DNA of 8,883 nucleotides from an uncultured Terriglobus sp. (GCA_937859825.1 CALMAP010000402.1:2189-11071), one strand, 5' to 3'. Positions 1 through 6,550 are shown, counted from the stretch's first letter. Numbers and translations are program-made. The notes: a model not told the origin generated them from the letters alone.

Positions 1-124
1 GTCCTGCGCCTGAGGGTCTGGGCAGCACTCCCCATCGCAGTTTGCAGGCGCTCAGCCGGCCATTCGATAGCCGGCGCGCCATTCCGGTCCGGCACACGGG
101 CCGCCAAGGAGCTCTCCCATCCGC
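1..124. other. 5' flank of the OmpH gene, no gene recognised
   Basis: Two forward frames are open from the window edge up to the OmpH start. One of them ends in a TGA at 126-128 that would overlap the OmpH ATG as ATGA. Neither translation resembles a known protein end; in particular there is no terminal aromatic residue as in BamA, which precedes ompH in many bacteria. GCCGGC occurs at 55-60 and again at 70-75 and could form a short stem. The stretch is best read as intergenic leader, or possibly the unrecognisable tail of an upstream gene. Confidence 0.4.
106..111 (+). promoter_or_regulatory. Ribosome binding site of the OmpH-family gene
   Basis: AAGGAG lies 13 bases before the ATG at 125. 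It is the only Shine-Dalgarno-like sequence near this start. The spacing is longer than ideal, but no better start codon follows before the signal peptide core. Confidence 0.5.
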
Positions 125-805
125 ATGAATCGTAAGGTTATTGTGTCGACGCTTGCCGTCGCAGTCGTCTCGTCCGGTCTTTCTTCCGCCTTGCTGGCGC
201 AGGCAGCCGGTCCCCAGGTGCCAGCGTCACAGGCAGCTGCTCCCAAGCCGGAAGCGATTCCGGCAAAGATTGCGCTTATCAGCTTCGAGCAGGCTGTGTT
301 CGCTACCAACGAAGGCCAGAAGGCGCTGAACGACCTCTCAACCAAGTACCAGCCCCAGAAGACGAAGATCGAGCAGGAAGGCGCTGAGGTCGATAGCCTG
401 AAGAAGCAGCTACAGGGTTCGCCCAACCTGAGCGATGCGGAAAAGGTGAGCCGCGCCCGCACCATCGACACCAAGGAGAAGGCACTGCAGCGGGATGGGG
501 AAGATGCCAGCGCTGCCTACCAGGCGGAGTTGCAGGAGAACTACGCACGCATCGCGCAGAAGGTGAACGGCACGCTGCAGACCTACATCACGCAGAATGG
601 CTTCACGCTGGTGCTGGACGTGAGCGGTGCGCAGAGCAACATTCTCGGTGCCGATCCGCGCACAGACATTACCCGCGCCGTAATCGAGGCCTACAACACG
701 ACCTCGGGCGTGGCAGCACCTCCGGCTGGCGCACCCTCGGCTCCGGCACCGACGCGTACCGCACCCCGCAGCACAACCCCGGCACGGCCCGGCACGCAGA
801 AGTAG
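125..805 (+). CDS. OmpH/Skp-family periplasmic chaperone
   Basis: This 226-residue protein looks like an OmpH/Skp-type chaperone, a family that holds unfolded outer-membrane proteins in the periplasm on their way to the BAM complex. Residues 1-28 form a signal peptide: a basic MNRK start, a hydrophobic core, and a likely cleavage near LLAQAA. Residues 48-65 (IALISFEQAVFATNEGQK) match the conserved opening strand and helix of the family. Residues 66-150 are charged and helical, with the look of the coiled-coil tentacles. Residues 158-190 (NGFTLVLDVSG onward) match the closing strand and helix. Beyond about residue 195 there is a roughly 30-residue Pro/Ala/Thr-rich tail that the roughly 160-residue E. 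coli Skp lacks. The ATG at 125 is preceded by AAGGAG at 106-111, a slightly long spacing of 13 bases. The family call is firm. The exact clients, and any BAM gene upstream, cannot be seen. Confidence 0.88.
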   Translation: MNRKVIVSTLAVAVVSSGLSSALLAQAAGPQVPASQAAAPKPEAIPAKIALISFEQAVFATNEGQKALNDLSTKYQPQKTKIEQEGAEVDSLKKQLQGSPNLSDAEKVSRARTIDTKEKALQRDGEDASAAYQAELQENYARIAQKVNGTLQTYITQNGFTLVLDVSGAQSNILGADPRTDITRAVIEAYNTTSGVAAPPAGAPSAPAPTRTAPRSTTPARPGTQK

Positions 806-821
806 CTCGGTATCACGCAAA

Positions 822-858
822 AGCAAAAGAGGCATGGCGAAAGCCGTGCCTCTTTGCT
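822..858. terminator. Bidirectional hairpin terminator between convergent genes
   Basis: The arms at 822-838 and 843-858 pair along about 16 positions, with one bulged A and one G-U type pair, around a GAAA tetraloop. The stem begins 14 bases after the OmpH stop. It also lies about 40 bases past the stop of the convergent phospholipase-like gene. On the minus strand the stem is followed by a T-rich run (TTTTGCTTTTGCG), so it looks like a better intrinsic terminator for that gene. On the plus strand the T residues fall within the stem itself. Confidence 0.75.
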
Positions 859-900
859 GTTGCTCAGCACGTTTCCGGACGGAATCAAGGCCGCTCTTTA

Positions 901-2337
901 TTACTGTTCCGAGTCGTTACCGTACGTCGCAAATACCGCGTCCACATCGCGGACGGGCATGGATCTTAGCGTCTCCAGGTCTCTCGTGACCACCGCCCAT
1001 TGCTCCGGCTTCTTCTTGGTGGCAAAAGGCAAACCCATGTCAGCGTAGTAGCTCAAGACTGAGGTCTTCACATCTGGAGGCACAGGCTGATTCGGGTGTT
1101 CGGCGAGCCTGTGCAGCAGGTCGGCATAGGTCGCATCGGTGAGTGAATAGCCCGCTGGCCGTACCACTTCTCCGGTATCCAAATCACGGTTTGGCAGAGG
1201 ATGGTTTGGGTCTGCGGAGTTACGGATGACGGCCTGCGCAGCTTCCGGATTCGCCGGTACGGATGTACTTGTCGCAGGATCGCGCTTCTGCTGTTTCGTA
1301 TCGGCAACAGTGGCACCCGCGACGGTTGCGGGTGGCGGCGTGAAGCGGTGCAGGGTGCGGTTCAGTACATCCGTCGATCGCATTACGGAATGCACATACT
1401 CCATTTCCGTTTGCGTGGTTGGCCCTTTGACCGCGACCAGCTTGATGGGACCAATTTTCGGCAGAATGTACAGCAGACCCGCCAGGCAGTACGTGCCGAT
1501 CCCCGCCTTTTTGCGGTAGACGTCCCAATGTTCCTTTGCGGCTACCGCGGCGAGCTCGTTTTCCATCCGCTGGAACTCGAGATCCTGCACGTCGGCAGGT
1601 TCATGCTTGCGGTGCAGCAGCGTGACCGCGTAGGCGATACGAGGGAGAAAGCTGCGCACGGCAAAGCGATAGCCGCGCACGTTGATGCGACGCGACCTGG
1701 CAACACTGAAGTCTTCGCCCAGACCATAGGTCTGGTAAAACGCCATGGAGAGCTGCCTTGTTGGCACCTCAAGCCCCACGTGGCGCAGGTAGTGCACTGG
1801 CGCGAAACGGTGGTGAGCGATCTCGTTGATGTCGTACGCGAACTCGGTCTGCACGTGCTGATTTTCGCCCTGCGCATAGTTCACGGTGTTGCCGTAGCGC
1901 GCACGCAGCTTGGGGAACTCCACCGGTACGGCCAGGTTCGTCGCCTGCGCGTGGCCGATGGTGTCGCCGATGTAGTGCGACAGCGCACCCACGGCAAAGG
2001 CAAGCTCGTCCGCGTTGCCGGCGTTGCGAAACAGGTTCACCACGAAATCGCCGCTGCGCACGTAATGCGTCAGGTTGGAGAACGCAGGATCTCCAAAAGG
2101 ATAGTAGCCGATGTCCTGAATGACGCAGCCGCCGTAGGCATAGGCGCGGGCATGCTCGATCTGCGCGGGAGTCAGCGTGGGATAGCGGCTCAGCAACAGC
2201 GGAACGATGGATTGGTCCCAAGTGAGGTCGATCAGCTGTTCGTGCGTCAGTACCGAGTACGCCCGGGCTGACGGTGCGGTGAAAACAAGCAGCAGAGCGC
2301 CAAGCAGCAGGTGAGCGAAATCGTTTCTTCGAAGCAT
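901..2337 (-). CDS. Exported zinc-dependent phospholipase C-family protein
   Basis: The 478-residue product has a signal peptide (residues 1-26, ending APSARA) and then the typical opening YSVLTHEQLIDLTWD of the zinc-dependent phospholipase C / S1-P1 nuclease-like fold (Pfam Zn_dep_PLPC type). Candidate metal ligands in family order are H32, D75 (DIGYYPFGDP), H91, H121, D125 and H129 (in LSHYIGDTIGH), H161 and D169. Members hydrolyse phospholipids or other phosphodiesters outside the cytoplasm. The mature N-terminus is Tyr, where the clostridial and Bacillus enzymes use an N-terminal Trp as a zinc ligand, so the metal site may differ. Residues 279-302 are hydrophobic and could contact or span the membrane. 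Residues 330-478 are a Pro-rich linker plus a charged extension that I do not recognise. Only a weak AGAAG-like sequence precedes the ATG. The fold is likely; substrate and activity are unknown. Confidence 0.78.
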   Translation of the reverse strand: MLRRNDFAHLLLGALLLVFTAPSARAYSVLTHEQLIDLTWDQSIVPLLLSRYPTLTPAQIEHARAYAYGGCVIQDIGYYPFGDPAFSNLTHYVRSGDFVVNLFRNAGNADELAFAVGALSHYIGDTIGHAQATNLAVPVEFPKLRARYGNTVNYAQGENQHVQTEFAYDINEIAHHRFAPVHYLRHVGLEVPTRQLSMAFYQTYGLGEDFSVARSRRINVRGYRFAVRSFLPRIAYAVTLLHRKHEPADVQDLEFQRMENELAAVAAKEHWDVYRKKAGIGTYCLAGLLYILPKIGPIKLVAVKGPTTQTEMEYVHSVMRSTDVLNRTLHRFTPPPATVAGATVADTKQQKRDPATSTSVPANPEAAQAVIRNSADPNHPLPNRDLDTGEVVRPAGYSLTDATYADLLHRLAEHPNQPVPPDVKTSVLSYYADMGLPFATKKKPEQWAVVTRDLETLRSMPVRDVDAVFATYGNDSEQ

Positions 2338-2484
2338 GATTGCTTCTTCAGAGTACCGTCTGGGCGTTGGCTCGCGCGGATGTGACGCCCACCTTGGCTG
2401 CGCGAAAGTGGGGCAATCATGCGTGTAGCTGGAGTTCGATCTGCGCTGTGCGCTTAAAGTGGGATCGCGATCTCAACGGATCGA
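2338..2484. other. Intergenic gap between the GH79 and phospholipase-like genes
   Basis: This 147-base gap follows the GH79 stop and precedes the phospholipase-like start on the minus strand. It holds a perfect 10-base palindrome, GATCGCGATC, at 2463-2472, just past the GH79 stop. It also holds an imperfect stem of roughly GCCCAC against GTGGGGC near 2387-2414 with one bulge and one mismatch. Neither is followed by a T run. I see no clear promoter, although the gap is long enough for the phospholipase-like gene to have its own. Confidence 0.35.
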
Positions 2485-4020
2485 TTACTCCAGAACAATC
2501 AACGTTGCGAAGTGCGGCGGCAGGACAAAGGTCTGTCCATCCGCGAAACGCCTGCTCGCGGTCTCGCGTACCACCGCGCTCACGGTGGCCGAGCGGGCGT
2601 CCAGCGAAGGGCCGGTGAGGGTCTGCAGCGTCTGAAAGCGCGGTGCGGTCAACTGCAGTGATTGCGAGGCCTCCTTATTCAGAATGGCAACGATCGTGCG
2701 ACCGTCCTTGCGTTTCACGGCGTAAGCACTCACATTCAGGGTCGTCTGCAATTCCACCGGAACCATCGTCGCTCCGGCGAAGGCACCGGCAAACTTCAGT
2801 CCCGCCCCCACCGGTTCCAGCACGTACTTTTCACCCAGCTTGCCGTCCGTGCCTGACCCGGCCAACGTGGCTTCGTTTGCGATGGGCGTGTAGAACGGCC
2901 TCGGGTGGGGAGCGTTCGCGTCCGGCATCAGCTGCTCACCGCGCAGCACGCCGCCGACGGACACTGCCACCGCGTGCCCGGAGCCGCCATGCAGGTTTAC
3001 GCCGCTGTAGCCAAGCTGCATCAGGCGAAAGCTATACTCCGCCCCCCATAAGGCGGCGGCGAACACGTCACTCACGCCCGGCTTGCCGCCCTGGTAGCAG
3101 GTGTTTCCCTCGGTCATGCGGTAGTGGGTGTGCGTTCGCGCCGATGCCGCGCGGGCAATCTCCGCTTGCTGGTTGACTTTGGCGCTGGGTTTTAGCAGGT
3201 TCTCAATGCTGACCTGAGGGTTCGCGGGTGGTCCGCCGAAGTAGTAGTGGTGCGATAGCGTAGTGACGCGCGGCTTGTCCGATACGGCTTCCCACTTCTC
3301 ACTGATCTGCGTCAGCCAAGTGGTGTCGCTGGCTACGTCCGGCATGCCGAAGCTGGCCGCAGGACACGCCTTCTGTACGGCGCGGGCAATCTCAAGCCAG
3401 TTCTGCAGGTAGCTTCCCGCGTTCCAGGCGGCCTTGTTGCGCAGGTGCCGGCCAAACATGTCGACTTCGTTGCCGATCTGGAAGTACTGCAGGCGGCTGC
3501 CGAGCGTGCCATAGACAAACTCCGCTTCGGCAACATCGGTATCCACCGTGCCGTACCCAAGGTTCAGGCCGTAGATGCAGGTCCATCCGGTCGAGTCCAA
3601 AAAACCCTTTAGCTCACGAATCGCTTCAGGAGTGACCGCGTACATCGTTGTGGGTGGTGGCTCGCCAGCATCGTTCACGTTGCCGGTCCGCTGCGGAGGC
3701 TGCGCGTCCGGCGTGGCCTTCCACCACGAGAACTCGCTGGTGTTGCCGCCAAGCCGCAGTACGCCGTGCGGCGACAGGTTGCGAAACTGCTGCACTAGCC
3801 CGGCATTCTTAGGGGAAAGGAACGCTGGGTCCTCCAACTGCATGACCTCGTAGGAGAGGCCGATGAAGTCTTGCGGAACTGCGGGACCAGGTGCTCCGGC
3901 CGCAAGCTTCAATGTGGCAGTGGGCGGGTCGGACGCGCAAAGAATACCTGCCTTTGAGGCTACGGCAGTCGCTGCTGCATACTTCAGGAACTCCCGGCGG
4001 GAGCCTTTACTGAACTTCAT
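2485..4020 (-). CDS. Tat-exported GH79 glycoside hydrolase (beta-glucuronidase/heparanase-like)
   Basis: Numbered from the ATG at 4020, the product has 511 residues. SRREFLK at 7-13 is a textbook twin-arginine export motif followed by a hydrophobic stretch, so the protein is probably folded before leaving the cytoplasm. The body reads as a retaining clan GH-A (beta/alpha)8 barrel of family GH79. The landmarks are GLSYEVMQLEDP near 54-65, LRLGGNTSEF near 88-97, and FQIGNEVD with the predicted acid/base E185. SHHYYFGG lies near 256-263, and the predicted nucleophile is E304 in RMTEGN. Residues from about 400 onward resemble the C-terminal beta-sandwich of the family. From memory, the A. capsulatum GH79 beta-glucuronidase has catalytic glutamates about 114 residues apart, close to the 119 here. 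The likely substrates are glucuronic-acid-capped plant or microbial polysaccharides. A TTG two codons upstream (4026) is an alternative start. Neither start has a good Shine-Dalgarno sequence, and ATG is preferred. Confidence 0.85.
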   Translation of the reverse strand: MKFSKGSRREFLKYAAATAVASKAGILCASDPPTATLKLAAGAPGPAVPQDFIGLSYEVMQLEDPAFLSPKNAGLVQQFRNLSPHGVLRLGGNTSEFSWWKATPDAQPPQRTGNVNDAGEPPPTTMYAVTPEAIRELKGFLDSTGWTCIYGLNLGYGTVDTDVAEAEFVYGTLGSRLQYFQIGNEVDMFGRHLRNKAAWNAGSYLQNWLEIARAVQKACPAASFGMPDVASDTTWLTQISEKWEAVSDKPRVTTLSHHYYFGGPPANPQVSIENLLKPSAKVNQQAEIARAASARTHTHYRMTEGNTCYQGGKPGVSDVFAAALWGAEYSFRLMQLGYSGVNLHGGSGHAVAVSVGGVLRGEQLMPDANAPHPRPFYTPIANEATLAGSGTDGKLGEKYVLEPVGAGLKFAGAFAGATMVPVELQTTLNVSAYAVKRKDGRTIVAILNKEASQSLQLTAPRFQTLQTLTGPSLDARSATVSAVVRETASRRFADGQTFVLPPHFATLIVLE

Positions 4021-4032
4021 CCGCAAAGGGTA

Positions 4033-4054
4033 GCACCCGGCATATTGCCGGTGC
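4033..4054 (-). other. Hairpin between the small membrane protein and GH79 genes
   Basis: The arms at 4033-4042 and 4046-4054 form nine base pairs with a single bulged C around a three-base loop. The stem starts two bases after the upstream stop codon and ends 12 bases before the GH79 ATG. It occupies almost the whole spacer. No T run follows on the minus strand, so it is not a classical terminator. It could affect mRNA stability, ribosome access to the GH79 start or partial termination; which of these is unknown. Confidence 0.55.
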
Positions 4055-4056
4055 GG

Positions 4057-4434
4057 TCAGGCGACCAGTGGAGATACAGGGCGGCGCAGCCGACCGGCCA
4101 GGTAAGCCGCAGGTGCGGCCACCAGCAGCGCCAGCGCCTGCGCGTAGTGGTGCTGGCCGGGCGTGTGCGTCTCCGCAAAGGCCGCGGCCACGGCAATCAA
4201 CGCGGCGATGCCGTCCGCTGTGCCGCGTGGCGTTGCCGGTGCAAGCAGGGCACCCAGATAGCCGCCGATCAAACCGCAGACCGCTGCCACGACGCCGGTC
4301 ACAACGATAAAGCAAATCGGCGCTCCGTCCCACGGGCTATCGTGATGCGTGATCTTGAAGAACCACGCGAGGTAAAGGCCGAGCGAAACAAGGGCCCCCA
4401 GAATCGCGGCAAAGGTGGCACGTGCAGTGCGCAT
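4057..4434 (-). CDS. Small integral membrane protein, unknown function
   Basis: This 125-residue protein is mostly hydrophobic, with four likely membrane segments at about residues 8-26, 38-65, 73-87 and 98-113. The second contains a glycine-rich run (GVVAAVCGLIGGYLGALLA) typical of tight helix packing. A basic GRLRRP sequence lies near the C-terminus. A short hydrophilic loop, KITHHDSPWDGAP, separates segments one and two. I do not recognise a family or any catalytic motif. The gene is 36 bases upstream of the GH79 gene on the same strand, so co-transcription is plausible. The intervening hairpin could uncouple the two genes. No Shine-Dalgarno sequence is visible before the ATG. The membrane pattern and lack of a competing frame with known motifs support a real gene. 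Confidence 0.65.
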   Translation of the reverse strand: MRTARATFAAILGALVSLGLYLAWFFKITHHDSPWDGAPICFIVVTGVVAAVCGLIGGYLGALLAPATPRGTADGIAALIAVAAAFAETHTPGQHHYAQALALLVAAPAAYLAGRLRRPVSPLVA

Positions 4435-4530
4435 AGTGGGTGTTCGATGATGGTATCGCGCCGCTGGATGCTAAAGGCAAGTCCACGGAACTAAAACCAT
4501 CGCATGCACTGGCTTTGGACCACCTCAGAA

Positions 4531-4659
4531 CTGTCATTTCGACCGGAAGCCGCGCTTTTGCGGCTGGCGCGGAGAAACCTGCCTTTCCTTTGAAGACCGA
4601 GGCGCTTCGAGCAAACAGCAGGTGTTTCTCACTGCGCTTCGCTTTGGTCGAAACGACAG
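4531..4659. repeat. Intergenic imperfect inverted repeat element
   Basis: The left arm is 4531-4582, starting CTGTCATTTCGACCGGAAGC and ending GAGAAACCTGC. The right arm is 4618-4659, and its complement starts CTGTCGTTTCGACC and ends GAGAAACACCTGC. The outer 14 bases differ at one position, and the inner ends match apart from a two-base insertion. The left arm carries an extra small hairpin, AGCCGC / GCGGCT at 4548-4565. The element starts to form 15 bases beyond the aminotransferase stop codon and lies wholly between genes. It has no coding capacity, so it resembles a REP- or MITE-like dispersed repeat. It may also act as a transcription barrier. Confidence 0.7.
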
Positions 4660-4673
4660 CATACGGGGGACGC

Positions 4674-5966
4674 CTAACCCAGCATTGCGTATTCCTGCCT
4701 GAGCGCCTTCACCAAGGCGTCCAGATCGTTCGTCGTGCTGTACAGCCCTGGCGTAACGCGCATCACGGCACCCTTGGCCACGCCTTTGCGGGCGATGGTC
4801 AGAATGCCGTGTTTTTCCAGCAGGCGATGCTGCACGTGCTCGGCATCGGCCATCGTGCGCATGCCTTGCAGACGAAAGCTGGTGATGACGCAGTACCGCG
4901 CTGGATCGTCAGGAACCGTAATTTCCAGGCCGGGCACGTCACGGGCACCCTCGACCCAGTGATTGCGCAGGCTGCGCAGGTGCTTCTCTTTGACTGCGGG
5001 GCCGATGGCGCGGTGGAACTGGATCGCCGCCGGAATCGTGAGCGCCGCGCCAAAATTGATCGTTCCCGCAGGTACCCTCGCGCGAATGTCGTAGGGTGGA
5101 AGCTCGTGGTTGTCGTAGCTGATGTCGATGGCGTCCAGCCGCGACTTGCGGATGTACACCGCGCCCAGACCGAGTGGCGCGGCGAGCCACTTGTGCATCG
5201 ACCAGCCAATGAAGTCCGCACCCGTATCGGGCAGCGTGAAGTCCAGGCAGCCCACCGCGTGGGCTGAGTCCAGAATCGTGTCCACGCCCCGCTCCCGTGC
5301 CATGGCAATGATCTCCTTCACCGGCACCACGAGTCCTGTGCGATTGCTCACATGCGTTACCAGCAGCAGCTTCGCATTGAGCGTGCGCTTCAGTACGTCT
5401 TCGTAGGCCTGCAGGATGTTTGCAGTGGTTGCCGGTTCCGGCATGTCGAAGCGGACCACCTCTGCGCCGCGATGATCGCCCAGGTAGTCCATGGCGGCGA
5501 TCATGTTGTCGTAGTCCAGATCGCAGTAGAGGACGGCATCGCCCGGCTTCAGCCCCTTATAGTTCACGATCAGGCTCTGCAGACCCTCGCTGCCGGAGCG
5601 GGTCAGGGCGATCTCATCCCGCTCGACTTTCAATAGATCGGCGATGCTCTGCCGCGCCTCGTCAAGCTGCGCGTTCATGGTGTGCCCGGAAATTGCGTTG
5701 CGCGCGTAAAGCGAGTTCAGCCGGTTCACATAGGCTGACTTCTCCGCATAGACCGCGGCAGTTTCGCGCGGCATAATGCCCCAGTAGGCATTCTCCAGGT
5801 TGATGATGCTTCGATCGACGTCGAAATGCTGCGGCAGCGATTTGACCGGGATGGAAGCAGGAACACTGGTGCGAGTCTGTTCCGCGCTGGATTGGACAGG
5901 AGTGGTGAGCAGCGCGGCCGGTGTGCATGATGCTGCGCTTTTAAGAAAATCCCGGCGAGTGCTCAT
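4674..5966 (-). CDS. Tat-exported class V aminotransferase-fold PLP enzyme
   Basis: The 430-residue product begins STRRDFLKS, a twin-arginine motif at residues 2-10, followed by a short hydrophobic stretch. The rest is a class V (fold type I) PLP enzyme of the isopenicillin-N epimerase / cysteine desulfurase-like group. SGSEG at 124-128 fits the cofactor phosphate-binding turn. D233 in ILDSAHAVG fits the aspartate that pairs with the pyridine nitrogen, with H236 beside it. K259 in GWSMHKW is the expected Schiff-base lysine. R403 in MRVTPGLYSTTNDLDAL fits the substrate carboxylate-binding arginine near the C-terminus. Tat export makes sense for a protein carrying a bound cofactor. There is no obvious mobile active-site cysteine of a true desulfurase, so an amino-acid epimerase, lyase or transaminase role is more likely. 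The substrate is unknown and the neighbours do not reveal it. Confidence 0.82.
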   Translation of the reverse strand: MSTRRDFLKSAASCTPAALLTTPVQSSAEQTRTSVPASIPVKSLPQHFDVDRSIINLENAYWGIMPRETAAVYAEKSAYVNRLNSLYARNAISGHTMNAQLDEARQSIADLLKVERDEIALTRSGSEGLQSLIVNYKGLKPGDAVLYCDLDYDNMIAAMDYLGDHRGAEVVRFDMPEPATTANILQAYEDVLKRTLNAKLLLVTHVSNRTGLVVPVKEIIAMARERGVDTILDSAHAVGCLDFTLPDTGADFIGWSMHKWLAAPLGLGAVYIRKSRLDAIDISYDNHELPPYDIRARVPAGTINFGAALTIPAAIQFHRAIGPAVKEKHLRSLRNHWVEGARDVPGLEITVPDDPARYCVITSFRLQGMRTMADAEHVQHRLLEKHGILTIARKGVAKGAVMRVTPGLYSTTNDLDALVKALRQEYAMLG

Positions 5967-5970
5967 TCAT

Positions 5971-5975
5971 CCTCC
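5971..5975 (-). promoter_or_regulatory. Ribosome binding site of the PLP-enzyme gene
   Basis: The minus strand reads GGAGG four bases before the ATG at 5966. It is the clearest Shine-Dalgarno sequence in the minus-strand block and fixes the start so that the twin-arginine signal is included. The spacing is short but usable. Confidence 0.65.
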
Positions 5976-6053
5976 ACAACGGTCCGGTCGAGTAGGAAGC
6001 CCAATGACTGGATGGCCTAAGTTGTATCGTTAGAGGGCAGGCCATTTGAGCAG

Positions 6054-6085
6054 AAAGCAGGTCCTTCGCTCCGCTCAGAATGACA
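6054..6085. repeat. Dispersed-repeat-like sequence
   Basis: The stretch begins AAAGCAGGTCCTTCGCTCCG and ends AATGACAC. It shares the layout GCAGGT..., CTTCGCT..., then ...GACA with the right arm of the inverted repeat at 4618-4659. Both lie in non-coding gaps. I associate this type of sequence with intergenic repeats in acidobacterial genomes, but that is recollection and copy number was not measured. Confidence 0.45.
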
Positions 6086-6121
6086 CTTCTAATGATTCCA
6101 CTGAATCACAAGGCAAGTGTC
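6082..6121 (-). terminator. Two-stage hairpin downstream of purS
   Basis: The outer arms GACACTT (6082-6088) and AAGTGTC (6115-6121) enclose an inner perfect stem, TGATTC (6093-6098) with GAATCA (6103-6108), around a CACT loop. The hairpin begins four bases past the purS stop codon on the minus strand. It lacks a T run, so intrinsic termination is uncertain. A role as a transcript 3'-end stabiliser or processing site is equally possible. Confidence 0.45.
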
Positions 6122-6124
6122 TGG

Positions 6125-6367
6125 CTACTCAATCCTGTAGCTGTACTCTTCGATCACGGGATTGGTTAGCACCTCGGCGGCGATGCGTTCCACCTCGGCC
6201 TCTGCGGCGTCCGGAGCCAGCGTGTCGGCCAGCGTCAACACAAAATATTTGCCCTGCCGAACGGTTTCCACGCTGGGGTGGTGCAGGCGGCGAAGAGCGT
6301 TGGCAATGGTTTGTCCCTGGGCGTCGAGCACCGTGGGCTTGAGCGTGACGTAAACATGGGCGCGCAT
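6125..6367 (-). CDS. purS: Phosphoribosylformylglycinamidine synthase subunit PurS
   Basis: This 80-residue protein has the full length and pattern of PurS: VYVTLKPTVLDAQGQTIANA at 5-24, then VRQGKYFVLTL near 36-46, and a closing VIEEYSYRI strand. PurS is the small non-catalytic subunit that joins glutaminase PurQ and synthetase PurL in the fourth step of purine synthesis (FGAR to FGAM). It is thought to help the two subunits assemble and pass ammonia. PurQ and PurL are usually encoded next to it, but neither is visible here, so purS stands alone and is divergent from ppa. No Shine-Dalgarno sequence precedes the ATG. Instead a TATAAT sits six bases upstream, which suggests a leaderless transcript. 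Identification is confident from the small conserved pattern. Confidence 0.88.
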   Translation of the reverse strand: MRAHVYVTLKPTVLDAQGQTIANALRRLHHPSVETVRQGKYFVLTLADTLAPDAAEAEVERIAAEVLTNPVIEEYSYRIE

Positions 6368-6550
6368 GGGGCGATTATAGGTGTGTCCTATTTTGCGAGT
6401 GTGCCGGCTGCGGCGTTAAATCCTGCAGGTTGAAGGTAGTATCCTTGTTTCGCCGCACCTCTCCCGCTGCGGCGCACGTTCGCCCGGTCCATGCTCTTCC
6501 GCGCGAATCTGCTCGGTTTCAAAGAATTTCATACGAGACGAATCCACACC
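6368..6550. promoter_or_regulatory. Divergent purS-ppa promoter region
   Basis: This 183-base gap must hold the promoters of both purS and ppa. The purS -10 box is at 6374-6379. For ppa, TAGTAT at 6437-6442 is a possible -10, but no matching -35 is evident, and I cannot fix its promoter. No operator-like palindrome or riboswitch fold stands out. Confidence 0.4.
6374..6379 (-). promoter_or_regulatory. -10 element of purS, implying leaderless mRNA
   Basis: The minus strand reads TATAAT followed by CGCCCC and then the purS ATG. A start of transcription about seven bases beyond this hexamer would fall on or next to the A of the start codon. No convincing -35 hexamer is found at 16-18 bases further upstream (the sequence there is about ACACTC), so the promoter is not proven. 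Confidence 0.5.

Noticed and set aside
1201..2271. Long plus-strand open frame (356 codons) opposite the phospholipase-like gene
   Set aside because: It lacks any recognisable motif and is antisense to a gene with a signal peptide and ordered metal ligands. Long antisense frames are expected in GC-rich coding DNA.
4440..5267. Plus-strand open frame of 275 codons over the aminotransferase 3' half
   Set aside because: It crosses the inverted repeat and lies opposite a protein with intact PLP motifs. Its composition (rich in His, Arg, Val, Gln) looks like an antisense shadow.
6491..6550. N-terminal extension of ppa from an upstream ATG
   Set aside because: The added 20 residues are not part of the pyrophosphatase fold, and the protein from 6551 has the standard bacterial length.
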